Below are positions 43,028 through 51,729 of a stretch of 64,000 nt of DNA, in pieces. The stretch comes from G963674835 sp963674835. Its GTDB lineage: Bacteria; Planctomycetota; Planctomycetia; Pirellulales; Thermoguttaceae. The notes beneath the pieces are model-generated. The model made no database searches and had not been told where the DNA came from. It saw only the letters and a list, made by a program, of their open reading frames with translations. The position numbers and the translations under genes are program-made. Where the stretch lies: the NCBI GenBank assembly GCA_963674835.2, contig CAXXKC010000003.1, positions 2,604,001-2,668,000 of the forward strand, read 5' to 3'. How positions within the stretch are numbered: position 1 is the first letter of the stretch; each line of letters starts with the position of its first letter.

Positions 43028-45094
43028 GTGCCGGAGCTTGCGTACCTGGTCATACGAGAAGGTTCCAAATGGACCGATGTCTTCCGCTTGGTGCCTGGAC
43101 AAGCGGTGACCATCGGTCGCGCTCCGACCAATCAGATCGTGATCAAAGATGATCGTTGCAGCCGCAACCATGCGGAGCTGTTCGTGTCGGAGGGGCAGTG
43201 GACGGTCCGCGACCTGGACAGCCGCAACGGCACCGTGGTTCAGGAGGAGTTGCTCAAGGGCGACTGGCCCCTGGAAGCGGGCGACCTAATTCGCATCGGC
43301 CGTTCACAGCTGGTTTTCGTTCACAATCTGAGCGAGGCGTTTACCGATACGGTGGCGGCCACGCGCCGCTTCGCCGACGCGTCGGATGCTCCGCAGATCG
43401 CCGGCACGAGCGCGTCGGCCAGCATCGACGACGAAGCCAGCATCCTGGGCGACTATGAGCCAACGACGATCACACATCGTCGCGGACAAACCCACTTCCT
43501 CAGTGCGGGACCGCGGGAGAAGGAGGAAGGAAGCGTATCGCGGGCCGGCCACGCGGCAGCCAACTTGTGCCGATTGGCCTTCGAGCTGACCAAGGCTTCT
43601 GAGGCGGCACAAATGGCCGAACTTGCGCTGGCCGGTTTGTTCGAGGCCACCCAGGCCGATGCAGCCGCCTTGCTGATGCTTCCGCGCGACACCCGGTCGA
43701 ATGATGATGCCTCGCGGCTCCAGCTTATCGCGGCGCGCACGCTGACCGAGCAGCGCTATCATCGAGTATCCGTTTTCCTGGCCAACACGGTCATGCGAGA
43801 GCAGGAGGCGGTCCTGGCTCGCAACGTGATGGGCGACAGCACACTGGGTAGCCGCAACAGCCAGGGAGAGATCCTGGCCACCAGCGTCATTTGCGCACCC
43901 GTGCGCCACGGCCAGGAGATGCTGGGAATCATCCACCTATACTCGACCGACGCCGGACGCGCGCTCGACCCCGACGACCTGGAATTCACCTTGGCGGTCG
44001 CCGATACGGTGGCAGTCGCGTTGAACAATCTCAACCGCCGCGAAGAGCTGGCCGAGAATCTGATGCTCATTCGCAGTGAGAACGTAGAGCTGCGCGAGCG
44101 GCTGGGCGTGCAGAGCGAGATCATCGGCCGCAGCCCACAGATGCGTCAGATCACCGAAGAGATCGCAAGAGCGGCCGCCAGCAAGGCGACCGTACTCATC
44201 CGGGGCGAAAGCGGCGCCGGCAAGGAACTGGTTGCCCGAGCGGTGCATTACTCGAGTCCTCGCAACAAAGCGCCCTTTATCTGCCTCAATTGTGCCGCTT
44301 TGAGCGAGACCTTGCTAGAAAGTGAGCTCTTCGGCCACGAGAAGGGTGCCTTTACGGGCGCCACGGAGCGCAAGATCGGGAAGTTCGAGGCGGCTCATCA
44401 CGGCACGCTGATGCTGGACGAAATCGGCGAAATGAGCCCCGGCATTCAGGCCAAGTTTCTGCGCGTGCTGGAAGGCCATCCTTTCGAGCGCGTGGGGGGC
44501 AGCAAGCCGGTAAGCGTCGACGTTCGAGTGATCGCCGCCACGAACCGCGACCTGGAAAAAGACGCCGCAGAAGGCCGTTTTCGCCGCGACTTGTTCTTCC
44601 GTCTCCGGGTGTTGGAGATCATCGTTCCTGCCTTGCGCAAACGGCCGGACGATATTCCCGTGCTGGCAAACCACTTTCTCGAGAAGTTCCTTACCGAGAC
44701 CGGTCGCAAGATCCGCGGGTACACGCCCCGCGCCATGGAGAAGCTCACTCGCTACCGATGGCCCGGCAACGTGCGCGAGCTACGGAACGTCATCGAGCGG
44801 GCGATCGTCTTGTGCCGTGGTGAGTTCATCGACGAAGACGACCTGCTTCTCTCGAATCTGGCCACGGCCGGCGACACGATGATGGGTCCGCCAGTCGAGC
44901 GGAGTTTCAACCCGTGCTCGCTGGAAGACATGGAACGGTTGCACATCTCGGCGACTTTGAACCACACGGGCTGGAACAAGAGCCGCGCGGCCAGCATCCT
45001 GGGAATCGAGCGATCGACCCTGGACCGCAAGATCCGCCGCTATCAACTGGCCGATTCCAGCAGCGCTTCGCAGCGCGATTCCGGGCCAGGCTGA
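43028..45094 (+). CDS. Sigma54-dependent regulator with FHA, GAF, AAA+ and Fis domains
   Basis: Enhancer-binding protein of 688 aa. An N-terminal FHA domain (about 20-95: TIGRAPTNQIVIKDDRCSRN, then HAEL and DLDSRNGTVV) binds phosphothreonine, so the input is probably a Ser/Thr kinase. A GAF-like domain follows at about 200-345. The AAA+ core has Walker A GESGAGKELVARAV near 394, GAFTGA near 440 (contact with sigma54), LMLDEIGEM and R-finger region. A Fis HTH ends the protein (WNKSRAASILGIERSTLDRK). The GTG start is inferred from the domain beginning PELAYLVIREG with GGGG upstream; ATG 42728 is in frame. Confidence 0.88.
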   Translation: MPELAYLVIREGSKWTDVFRLVPGQAVTIGRAPTNQIVIKDDRCSRNHAELFVSEGQWTVRDLDSRNGTVVQEELLKGDWPLEAGDLIRIGRSQLVFVHNLSEAFTDTVAATRRFADASDAPQIAGTSASASIDDEASILGDYEPTTITHRRGQTHFLSAGPREKEEGSVSRAGHAAANLCRLAFELTKASEAAQMAELALAGLFEATQADAAALLMLPRDTRSNDDASRLQLIAARTLTEQRYHRVSVFLANTVMREQEAVLARNVMGDSTLGSRNSQGEILATSVICAPVRHGQEMLGIIHLYSTDAGRALDPDDLEFTLAVADTVAVALNNLNRREELAENLMLIRSENVELRERLGVQSEIIGRSPQMRQITEEIARAAASKATVLIRGESGAGKELVARAVHYSSPRNKAPFICLNCAALSETLLESELFGHEKGAFTGATERKIGKFEAAHHGTLMLDEIGEMSPGIQAKFLRVLEGHPFERVGGSKPVSVDVRVIAATNRDLEKDAAEGRFRRDLFFRLRVLEIIVPALRKRPDDIPVLANHFLEKFLTETGRKIRGYTPRAMEKLTRYRWPGNVRELRNVIERAIVLCRGEFIDEDDLLLSNLATAGDTMMGPPVERSFNPCSLEDMERLHISATLNHTGWNKSRAASILGIERSTLDRKIRRYQLADSSSASQRDSGPG

Positions 45095-45170
45095 AACGGA
45101 ACCTCTGTCTGAACCAGCGTTTTCCTTCCGGAACGGTCCCTTTGAGACAGTCTGCTGGCCTAGCGCGACG

Positions 45171-45203
45171 GCTCGCCCGGCAACTGTTTCCAGGCGGGCG
45201 AGC
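45171..45203. terminator. Hairpin between convergent genes, probable terminator
   Basis: GCTCGCCCG and CGGGCGAGC form a perfect 9-bp GC-rich stem with a 15-base loop, between the sigma54 regulator and the thioredoxin-like gene. No T-run is visible. Confidence 0.55.
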
Positions 45204-45260
45204 TGGCAGCATTGATTATCAAACTCTCGGCTGTGCCGCGCTGAGCATACAGGGCCGATT

Positions 45261-45743
45261 TCAGCCCTTCCCGGGATTTCCGGCGGTGGCGGGCTGTTTC
45301 TGGCTGACCTTCGGATGTGCAGGCGCCTTCGGTGTAGCCTCCTTCTGGGTGCGATCGTTCAGTTCAATTCCCTCGTTGATGAACTCCTCGACCGTGGTCG
45401 TGCTTTGGCCGCCCACCAACCGGCGAAGTCGCCAGCCATCGGGCGTACGTCGGTACATCAGCAATTGCGGTATGGGGCCATTCGCAATGAGTTGGCGGCC
45501 CAACTCCTGGTCGCGATCCACATTGACGATCGCGAAAATCACCCTCCGCAAGAGACCACGTTGGCGGACCTGCGGAATGACAGTGGACTTCATCGTCTGA
45601 CACGCGGGGCACCAGTCGGCGGTGACCATGACAACCATCGGCTGCCCCGACTTGAGCACTTGCTCATGGGCTTCGGCGTAGGTCTTCTCACCGGAAGCCA
45701 GAAGCGATACCTGCACGATGACAGCCAAACTCAGACTCGTCAC
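45261..45743 (-). CDS. Thioredoxin-like protein (CPAC active site)
   Basis: A 160-aa thioredoxin-fold protein. A short hydrophobic start (SLSLAVIVQVSLLAS) may be a signal or membrane anchor. The active site TADWCPACQTMKS has Cys45 and Cys48, and NGPIPQLLMYRR holds the cis-Pro loop. The C-terminus is Lys/Pro/Ala-rich and probably disordered. The start is GTG, decided by a very strong GGAGGAG eight bases upstream. It likely reduces or oxidises disulfides outside the cytoplasm, which would suit the Cys-rich secreted proteins encoded nearby; that link is inference. Confidence 0.83.
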   Translation of the reverse strand: MTSLSLAVIVQVSLLASGEKTYAEAHEQVLKSGQPMVVMVTADWCPACQTMKSTVIPQVRQRGLLRRVIFAIVNVDRDQELGRQLIANGPIPQLLMYRRTPDGWRLRRLVGGQSTTTVEEFINEGIELNDRTQKEATPKAPAHPKVSQKQPATAGNPGKG

Positions 45744-46147
45744 TAGCTCTCTCCTCCGTTCTCAGGGACGATCCAAACAATCTCCGTCTTCGCCGCTCCA
45801 GCCTCGCGTGGTGTCGCGGCTGAGAGAATGGCTGGTCAACTAGTCTATTGACGCGGAGTTTTCCTACAAGGAGCGCCAGCAGAATTTGCGCGAAATAGAT
45901 ACTTTGCACATTTTTTACTGCCTAAACTGCTCGTCCGCCAGGTAGAATCACAGCCCCATCGCCGACCTGTGGCCTGTGTGGATACCACCTGCCAACGTAA
46001 GTGACGTTTTGACAGTCACTTCGGGGCCGCAATCATTGAGCAGGAGCCGTTTCGTCCGATATAATCTGGAGGCAGACATTCGCCGGACTCAATGTTCTCC
46101 TCCATGGGTTCGGACCCGCGCCTCCCAATCCACCTAGAAGAGTTATC
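45744..46147. other. Divergent intergenic region with an AT-rich core
   Basis: About 400 bases between the thioredoxin-like gene and an oxidoreductase-fold gene. A stretch near 45885-45935 is AT-rich (ATAGATACTTTGCACATTTT) and likely holds a promoter, but no spacing-correct pair is certain. No gene or RNA is recognised. Confidence 0.4.
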
Positions 46148-47170
46148 ATGAAGTTGCGAATCGGCCTGATCGGTCTGGGAGAGTGTTGGGACAACCGCTA
46201 TCGCCCGGCGTTGCGAGCCTTGGCCGACCGTTACGAGGTCCGCGCCGTCTGCGAACAGGTTGGCCATCGAGCGGAGATGACCGCCGCCGAGTTCTCCGCC
46301 GTACCAGTGGACGGATTTCGCGTGCTGGCCAGCCGGGAAGACATCGACGCGGTGCTCGTCTTGTCGACACAGTGGTACGGCCATCTTCCGATCCTGGCGG
46401 CGTGTGCGGCGGGCAAGGCCGTCTACCTTGGTGCCGGACTGAATCTTACTGCTGAAGAAGCGCGGCGGCTGCAGAAGCAGGTCGAGGATGCCGGGATTGC
46501 CTTTATGGCCGAGTTTGCCCGGCGGCATAGCCCTGCCACCGTGCGATTGAAAGAGCTCATCGCCACACGCCTGGGACCGCCCCAACTGCTGTTCTGTCAC
46601 CGGCGGCTGCCTGCCAACGGACACGGCAATGCGGCTGTTCGCAACGGTTGCTGCCATTCGGCGGCCAGGGAATTGGTGGAGTTGGTCGACTGGTGCCGGT
46701 ACGTCGTTGGCAGTCCGCCCGGCTGGGTCACGGGAATGGTTCACCGAAACGAGAATAAGAGCCCGGAAGAAGACTATCAGATGATGAGCCTCGGATTTCC
46801 CGACCCAGAGCAGCCATCCCACGGGGCCGTCGCCCAGATCAGTTGTGGAAGCTACATACCGGGCCGATGGCATGAGGCAATCACCTATCGACCTCTGGCA
46901 TCGCTGCAAGTCTCCTGCCGTCACGGTATCGCGTTTGTCGATCTACCGTCGACGCTGGTCTGGTTCGATGAGGCCGGCCGGCACCAGGAATCGCTCGAAA
47001 GCGAGCGCCCGGTCGGCGAGCGCCTGCTGACCCAGTTTCTCCGGTCGGTGACGAGCCTGGTCCGCAAGACGTCCGACCTGGAAGATACCTGTAGTGCGAT
47101 GGCGATCGTCGAACAGGCCCGAAAAAGCCATGCCGAAGGACGGAGAGTCTACCTCGATAACGGGGATTAG
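46148..47170 (+). CDS. Gfo/Idh/MocA-fold protein lacking the catalytic Lys motif
   Basis: A 340-aa cytoplasmic protein with an N-terminal Rossmann fold (KLRIGLIGLGECWDNRYRPA) and the usual overall layout of sugar oxidoreductases. The segment that normally reads EKP is LGAGL at 94-98, so the catalytic Lys is replaced by Ala. The later D-x-x-x-H motif region reads GCCHSAARELVELVDWC without the usual residues. It therefore may bind dinucleotide or sugar without dehydrogenase activity, or use different chemistry. AGAAGAG precedes the ATG. It has no signal peptide and stands alone, convergent with the Tat-type paralogue. Confidence 0.8.
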   Translation: MKLRIGLIGLGECWDNRYRPALRALADRYEVRAVCEQVGHRAEMTAAEFSAVPVDGFRVLASREDIDAVLVLSTQWYGHLPILAACAAGKAVYLGAGLNLTAEEARRLQKQVEDAGIAFMAEFARRHSPATVRLKELIATRLGPPQLLFCHRRLPANGHGNAAVRNGCCHSAARELVELVDWCRYVVGSPPGWVTGMVHRNENKSPEEDYQMMSLGFPDPEQPSHGAVAQISCGSYIPGRWHEAITYRPLASLQVSCRHGIAFVDLPSTLVWFDEAGRHQESLESERPVGERLLTQFLRSVTSLVRKTSDLEDTCSAMAIVEQARKSHAEGRRVYLDNGD

Positions 47171-47288
47171 AAGGCTGGGATTAAGGACTGAAAGAGGCGG
47201 GACGATGGTGGCGGTTTGAGATCACGCCGCAGTGTTCTCGTTCCCCCGGTACGTTTTCCGATCCGTCGCGTCCACTTTGTCCATGGCG

Positions 47289-47329
47289 AAAAAAGACCGC
47301 GAGCGCCGAGGTTGTTCGGCACTCGCGGT
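47289..47329 (-). terminator. Intrinsic terminator of the Tat-type oxidoreductase gene
   Basis: ACCGCGAG and CTCGCGGT form an 8-bp outer stem, continued inside by GCCGA/TCGGC after one mismatch, with loop GGTTGT. Six Ts follow on the minus strand after one base. It lies 30 bases past the stop codon and is the clearest intrinsic terminator in the window. Confidence 0.85.
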
Positions 47330-47358
47330 GGGTGAGGTTCGGAGTTTTCCGCGGCGGA

Positions 47359-48711
47359 CTACAGTTTGTAGCCTTCGCGGTACTTCATGCTGATGATCGG
47401 CTCAAGGCCGGGGATGTTCTTGACGGTCTGGTCTTCGGCGTTCCACTCGACCTTGGGACCGTCGCCCTTGTCGGCAGCCCAAACAGCCAAGTTACCCAAG
47501 AGGACTGTCTCGGTCAGGGGAGCTGCATAGTCGGGGAAGTTCGACATGGCCGGCTTGCCAGTCTTGATCGCCCGCACCCATTCGTCGAAGTGGCCCGGCG
47601 ATTTCTCGAACTTGACCTCGGGGAGGGTCACGTCGCCGATGATATCGAACTCGGCGCCGTAATCGTTGGGCGAATAGATCGTGGCCTTGTCGCCCACAAT
47701 GGCACAACCGCTGCCGACCGGGTCCTTGCCGCCGATCAATTCCTTAGCCGGCTTCTGGCCGCCGTCGTACCACATCAGCTTCAGGGCGGGCCGCCAATCG
47801 TTGGCGGGGAACTCGTAGGTGATGACCGACCACGCGGGATAGCTGTCCCGATTGTGTCCGGAGGTCTTCGCTTGGACCGAGACCGGATCGACCAAGTCCA
47901 GGCCCATGAACGGCATGTTCATCGTGTGACAGGCCATGTCGCCCAGGGCGCCCGTACCGAAGTCCCACCATCCGCGCCAGGCGAACGGGTGATAACCGAG
48001 GGCGAATTCCCGATAGGGTGAGGGGCCAATCCAAAGATCCCAGTGGACATTGGCCTTTTCCTTCTTGAACTTCTCGGCGTCCTTGGGCGACAGTTTGCTG
48101 ACGTCGGATTCCGGGCGCGGTCCTCCTTGCGGCCAAATGGGGCGGTTGGTCCAAACGTGGACTTCCTTGACGGTGCCCAGGGCTTTGGCCTTCAGCAGGG
48201 CGGCTGCCTTGCGAACGCCGCTGTTGGCGGTTCCTTGGTTGCCCATCATCGTGGCAACCTTCATTTCCTTGGCAATCTTCCCCATCATTCGCGCTTCATG
48301 AAGCGTGTGAGTGAGCGGCTTCTGACAGAAGCAGTGCTTGCCCATCCTCATGGCCATGATCGAGGCGGGAGCGTGCACGTGGTCCGGCGTGCTGACCGTG
48401 ACGGCATCGATGCTCTTGCCCATCTCTTCAAGCATCTTGCGGAAATCGCTGTACCTCTTGGCTTTGGGAAAACGCTTCTCTGCAGCCCGCAGTTGCCCGT
48501 CGTCGACGTCGCACACGGCGATGATGTCACCGCTATCCCCGGCATCTGCCGAATCGCTGGAACCTTTGCCGCCGACGCCGATGGAGGCAAAGGCGATTCG
48601 CTCGTTGGGGGACTTGCTTTCCTGTCCCCGGACACCGCCAGCCACCCAAAAGCCGATGCCGGCCACGGCGGTCGTCTTCAAGAATCGGCGACGATTGGTT
48701 TGGAACGACAT
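47359..48711 (-). CDS. Tat-exported Gfo/Idh/MocA family oxidoreductase
   Basis: NAD(P)-dependent sugar oxidoreductase-like protein, 450 aa. The Tat signal is clear (NRRRFLKTTAVAGIGFWVAG). The Rossmann segment (RIAFASIGVGGKGSSD) and the catalytic motif CQKPLTHTLHEARMM follow; the usual EKP is QKP but keeps Lys. The C-terminal domain contains WWDFGTGALGDMACHTMNMP, the D-x-x-x-H region. AAGGAG about eight bases before the ATG supports the start. Planctomycetes have large numbers of these, often tied to polysaccharide breakdown; the substrate here is unknown. Confidence 0.9.
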   Translation of the reverse strand: MSFQTNRRRFLKTTAVAGIGFWVAGGVRGQESKSPNERIAFASIGVGGKGSSDSADAGDSGDIIAVCDVDDGQLRAAEKRFPKAKRYSDFRKMLEEMGKSIDAVTVSTPDHVHAPASIMAMRMGKHCFCQKPLTHTLHEARMMGKIAKEMKVATMMGNQGTANSGVRKAAALLKAKALGTVKEVHVWTNRPIWPQGGPRPESDVSKLSPKDAEKFKKEKANVHWDLWIGPSPYREFALGYHPFAWRGWWDFGTGALGDMACHTMNMPFMGLDLVDPVSVQAKTSGHNRDSYPAWSVITYEFPANDWRPALKLMWYDGGQKPAKELIGGKDPVGSGCAIVGDKATIYSPNDYGAEFDIIGDVTLPEVKFEKSPGHFDEWVRAIKTGKPAMSNFPDYAAPLTETVLLGNLAVWAADKGDGPKVEWNAEDQTVKNIPGLEPIISMKYREGYKL

Positions 48712-48998
48712 AGCGTAAACTCCTTGACCTCAGGGATTTTTTGGTGCGGTTTCTTGGGTACGCATCTTGACCACACGATCTGCTTATTACGATATCGCGG
48801 TGTCAATCGCACCGCAAGTTTTCTTGCCAGGGAGATAGCCCGTTCCCGAACAGGCTCCGCACCGCGCCGGGGGGAGCGGCCGCCTCCATTGGAATAGGGT
48901 GGGCGAGTCGAAGTTCAGGGTTTGCGTCCGCGAGGCATCTTCGCTACGCTGAAAGTTTGGGCCGTCGCGCAACCCGAATCTTGCAAGGAGTACGTGAA

Positions 48999-50369
48999 AT
49001 GAGGCGTTGGGCTTGGGTATTCATGGCATCGAGTGTCCTTTGGATCGTCGCCTGCAAGCCATCGGCGCCGGAGGCGCCGCCGACCCAACCGGAGGCGGCC
49101 GGTGAAGCGGCGACCGCAAAGCCCGGCGACGAGAAGAAACCCGCCGAGAAACCTGCCCGAGCCGCAAAACCGGCCGTCGACCAGGCCGCGGTCGATGCGG
49201 CGCTAAAGCGGATCGAGTACCTCGGCGGCACTGTGGAACGCGACAAGGCGGGCGGCGTTGTCGGCATCAATCTGGCCGATCGTCAGACGACCGACGCCGA
49301 TATGGAGCTGTTTGCCAGAGCTTTCCCGGCTCTCCAGAGCCTGCAAGTGTGGGGGGCTCAGATCACCGACGCGGGCGTGGCCCACCTTAAGCAGTTCCCT
49401 GAACTGAAGAAGCTTGTGCTGGAAAACACGGGAATCACGGATGACGCGGCACCCGTGCTGGCAGGCCTGACGAAGCTGCAGGCGCTGAACATCCGACGCA
49501 GTACCAGCCTGACGGACAAGGCGTTGGAGCAGATCGGCAAGTTATCGAACTTGCAGAACCTCGAATTGCTATACAACAACTTCACCAACAAGGGACTCGA
49601 GCACCTAACCGGCCTGACGAAGCTCCGCGCCCTGGATCTCCGGGGCTGCAACTACATCACCGACTCGGGACTCAGTTACGTCCAGAAGCTGACCAACCTG
49701 GAAACGCTGAAGCTCCGCAATCGGGGCGTCGCCGACGAGGGGTTGGAGATGATCGTTGCGCTGCCGAAACTGAAGACCCTGGATCTGGAGGATACGAGCG
49801 TTACCGACGCCGGACTGGAATACCTGAAGGCTCTGAAGCATCTTGAGGAACTGGAGATCTTCCGATGCTCCTATGTGTCCGATAGCGGCCTGGAAAACCT
49901 CGCCTCGCTGGTCAATCTCCGGCGTCTCTCGGTCCGCGACACCCCGATCAGTGGCTCCGGCTTGGCTGCACTGACGGACCTGAAGGACCTTCAGAAGCTC
50001 GACCTCTCCGAGACCACCACTCGGAACGCAGCACTTGGGGCCCTCAAGGCCTTCCCCAAACTCGAGTGGCTCAACCTCTGGAACACCAAAGTGTCGGATG
50101 TGGGCATGCCGGACCTTGGCGAACTCAAAGGTCTCAAGTGGCTAAGTTTGAAGGGTACCCGAGTCACCGATGAGGGTGCGAAACAACTAGCCGGCCTGAC
50201 GAAGCTCGAAAGCCTCGATCTAGAAGAGACGGGCGTCACCGACACAGGCCTTGAATCCCTCAAGGGCTTGACCGGTCTCCAGACATTGAACATCAAGTTC
50301 ACCGAGGCCACCGCCGACGGCGTTGCCAAGCTGCAGGCTGCACTGCCGAAGACGAAGATTCGCTTCTGA
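48999..50369 (+). CDS. Leucine-rich repeat lipoprotein
   Basis: Exported lipoprotein of 456 aa. The signal ends in a lipobox-like WIVAC. An Ala/Pro/Lys-rich linker (about 20-65) is followed by some 15 LRRs of the F-box/GALA-like type with the phrase L-x-x-L-x-L-x-x-T-x-[IV]-T-D-x-G-L-x-x-L, for example LKTLDLEDTSVTDAGLEYLK. Such solenoids bind proteins; the ligand is unknown. AAGGAG lies ten bases before the ATG; a 14-codon upstream extension is possible but would hide the signal. It ends 105 bases before the convergent kinase gene. Confidence 0.88.
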   Translation: MRRWAWVFMASSVLWIVACKPSAPEAPPTQPEAAGEAATAKPGDEKKPAEKPARAAKPAVDQAAVDAALKRIEYLGGTVERDKAGGVVGINLADRQTTDADMELFARAFPALQSLQVWGAQITDAGVAHLKQFPELKKLVLENTGITDDAAPVLAGLTKLQALNIRRSTSLTDKALEQIGKLSNLQNLELLYNNFTNKGLEHLTGLTKLRALDLRGCNYITDSGLSYVQKLTNLETLKLRNRGVADEGLEMIVALPKLKTLDLEDTSVTDAGLEYLKALKHLEELEIFRCSYVSDSGLENLASLVNLRRLSVRDTPISGSGLAALTDLKDLQKLDLSETTTRNAALGALKAFPKLEWLNLWNTKVSDVGMPDLGELKGLKWLSLKGTRVTDEGAKQLAGLTKLESLDLEETGVTDTGLESLKGLTGLQTLNIKFTEATADGVAKLQAALPKTKIRF

Positions 50370-50473
50370 GGGTTGAGTCGCCGATTTGAATCCGGGATGG
50401 TCAGCCGCCGCTGGAGAAATGACCGTTGCGGCTGAGGGTGGCTGTGCTGCGGAGACGCCGTGGGAGCGGATCT

Positions 50474-51622
50474 TCAGTCCAACTCGCCCACTTCGTGGAG
50501 CCAGAGGCGGATCTCGTTGTCGTACTCGCTGGCCAAGTCTCCCTTGACCAGTTGACGATGGAAACTTGCTGCACCGGCCTCCTTCAGCAGATCGGCGGCC
50601 TCGGCGCTGGGGAAACGCCGCAAGGGATCCGGAGCGATCAGCCCGCGGCAGAAGTTCATCAGCAACTCGTTGCACACGACTTCCTCGGGAAGAAGGTGCG
50701 GCAGGCGCTGCGCCAAGAAACGCTTGGCCTCCAGAAGCTCGTGATAACTGGTGCAGCCGTCAAACGGCGGCATGCCGGCGAGCATTTCCACCAGCACATA
50801 GCCCAGGCTGGCCAAGTCGGAACGCGCGGTGAACTCGCGGTTCTCCAAGACCTCTGGGGCGGAGTAGGCGGGCGTACACGTGCGGATGGGCGGAGCGTTG
50901 TCCAACTCGAATGCGGACCCGATGTCGATGATTTTGGCGTTGCCCGTCCGCTTAAGCATGATGTTCGACGGCTTCAGGTCGCCGTGCACGATTCCCTCGC
51001 GATGGAGCGCCGCCAGCGCAGCGAGACAGTCGCGGATAATGGCGATGGCAACGCCCGGTTTGAGCCGGGGTTGCAGCCGGCCACCCGTCACGATCACCTG
51101 GTTGATGTAGGCCCATCGCTCGAAAGTCACTCGGCTGCGAACCGTATCGTACATCTTCTTGGTCAGCAGTCGGCTGAGGTCGTAGCCATCAACCCATTCC
51201 ATCTCCATCATGCGGATGCGACGGAGGTCCATCCAATTGTGAACGTCCAGCAAGTTATCCTGCTGGATTTGCGCGACATGGGCTGCCACGTGGGCAATTC
51301 GGCCCATGGCGTCATCGTAAGCGAGTTCGTTCTCGTAGCGTTCCGGCGAGAACACCTTCAGTGCGATCGGCAGCGTGAACAAGTCGGTTCCGCGTCGCTC
51401 GCTGAGGTACACGATCCCTTGGCCCCCGGCACCCAACGGACGAATGAGTCGGTGGTGCACAGTCCAACTCATCCGCGGTGCGCCGGCGAGCTCGTTGTAT
51501 CGATCGAGCAACGCCTCGGAGCAATGGGCGGCCGCGCTGCCCCCCCAGGTTCGGGTGGCCTTCCCGTCCTGAAATGTCGTTGTGCACATGTTGGTATCGG
51601 CTCTGGTCCACGGCCCAGTCAT
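50474..51622 (-). CDS. Atypical Ser/Thr protein kinase (HGD, DIG variants)
   Basis: Cytoplasmic kinase-fold protein, 382 aa. Core motifs are recognisable: glycine loop PLGAGGQGIVYL near 62-73, Lys89 in PIALKVF, catalytic loop VHGDLKPSNIML with HGD instead of HRD, and IIDIGSAFEL with DIG in place of DFG. An activation region CTPAYSAPEVLE follows. It retains the catalytic Asp, Lys and metal-binding Asp, so activity is plausible, but it is a non-RD type. There is no TM segment. The start is uncertain among ATGs at 51646, 51622 and 51589. Six bases beyond the hydroxyacid dehydrogenase stop, a longer start would nearly join the two genes. Confidence 0.85.
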   Translation of the reverse strand: MTGPWTRADTNMCTTTFQDGKATRTWGGSAAAHCSEALLDRYNELAGAPRMSWTVHHRLIRPLGAGGQGIVYLSERRGTDLFTLPIALKVFSPERYENELAYDDAMGRIAHVAAHVAQIQQDNLLDVHNWMDLRRIRMMEMEWVDGYDLSRLLTKKMYDTVRSRVTFERWAYINQVIVTGGRLQPRLKPGVAIAIIRDCLAALAALHREGIVHGDLKPSNIMLKRTGNAKIIDIGSAFELDNAPPIRTCTPAYSAPEVLENREFTARSDLASLGYVLVEMLAGMPPFDGCTSYHELLEAKRFLAQRLPHLLPEEVVCNELLMNFCRGLIAPDPLRRFPSAEAADLLKEAGAASFHRQLVKGDLASEYDNEIRLWLHEVGELD

Positions 51623-51729
51623 CGATCCCGGGCACTCAGCCGCCATCTTAGAGCCCGCCCACGCGTTTCGTCCATAGGAAATCCGCACATCGGCAGATAG
51701 TGCCGGGAGGCGGGCGCTGCGCACGAAAC

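Noticed and set aside
45688..45909. Minus-strand 73-codon frame upstream of the thioredoxin-like gene
   Set aside because: It overlaps the supported GTG start and its strong ribosome site, and the translated sequence is Arg/His-rich with no motif.
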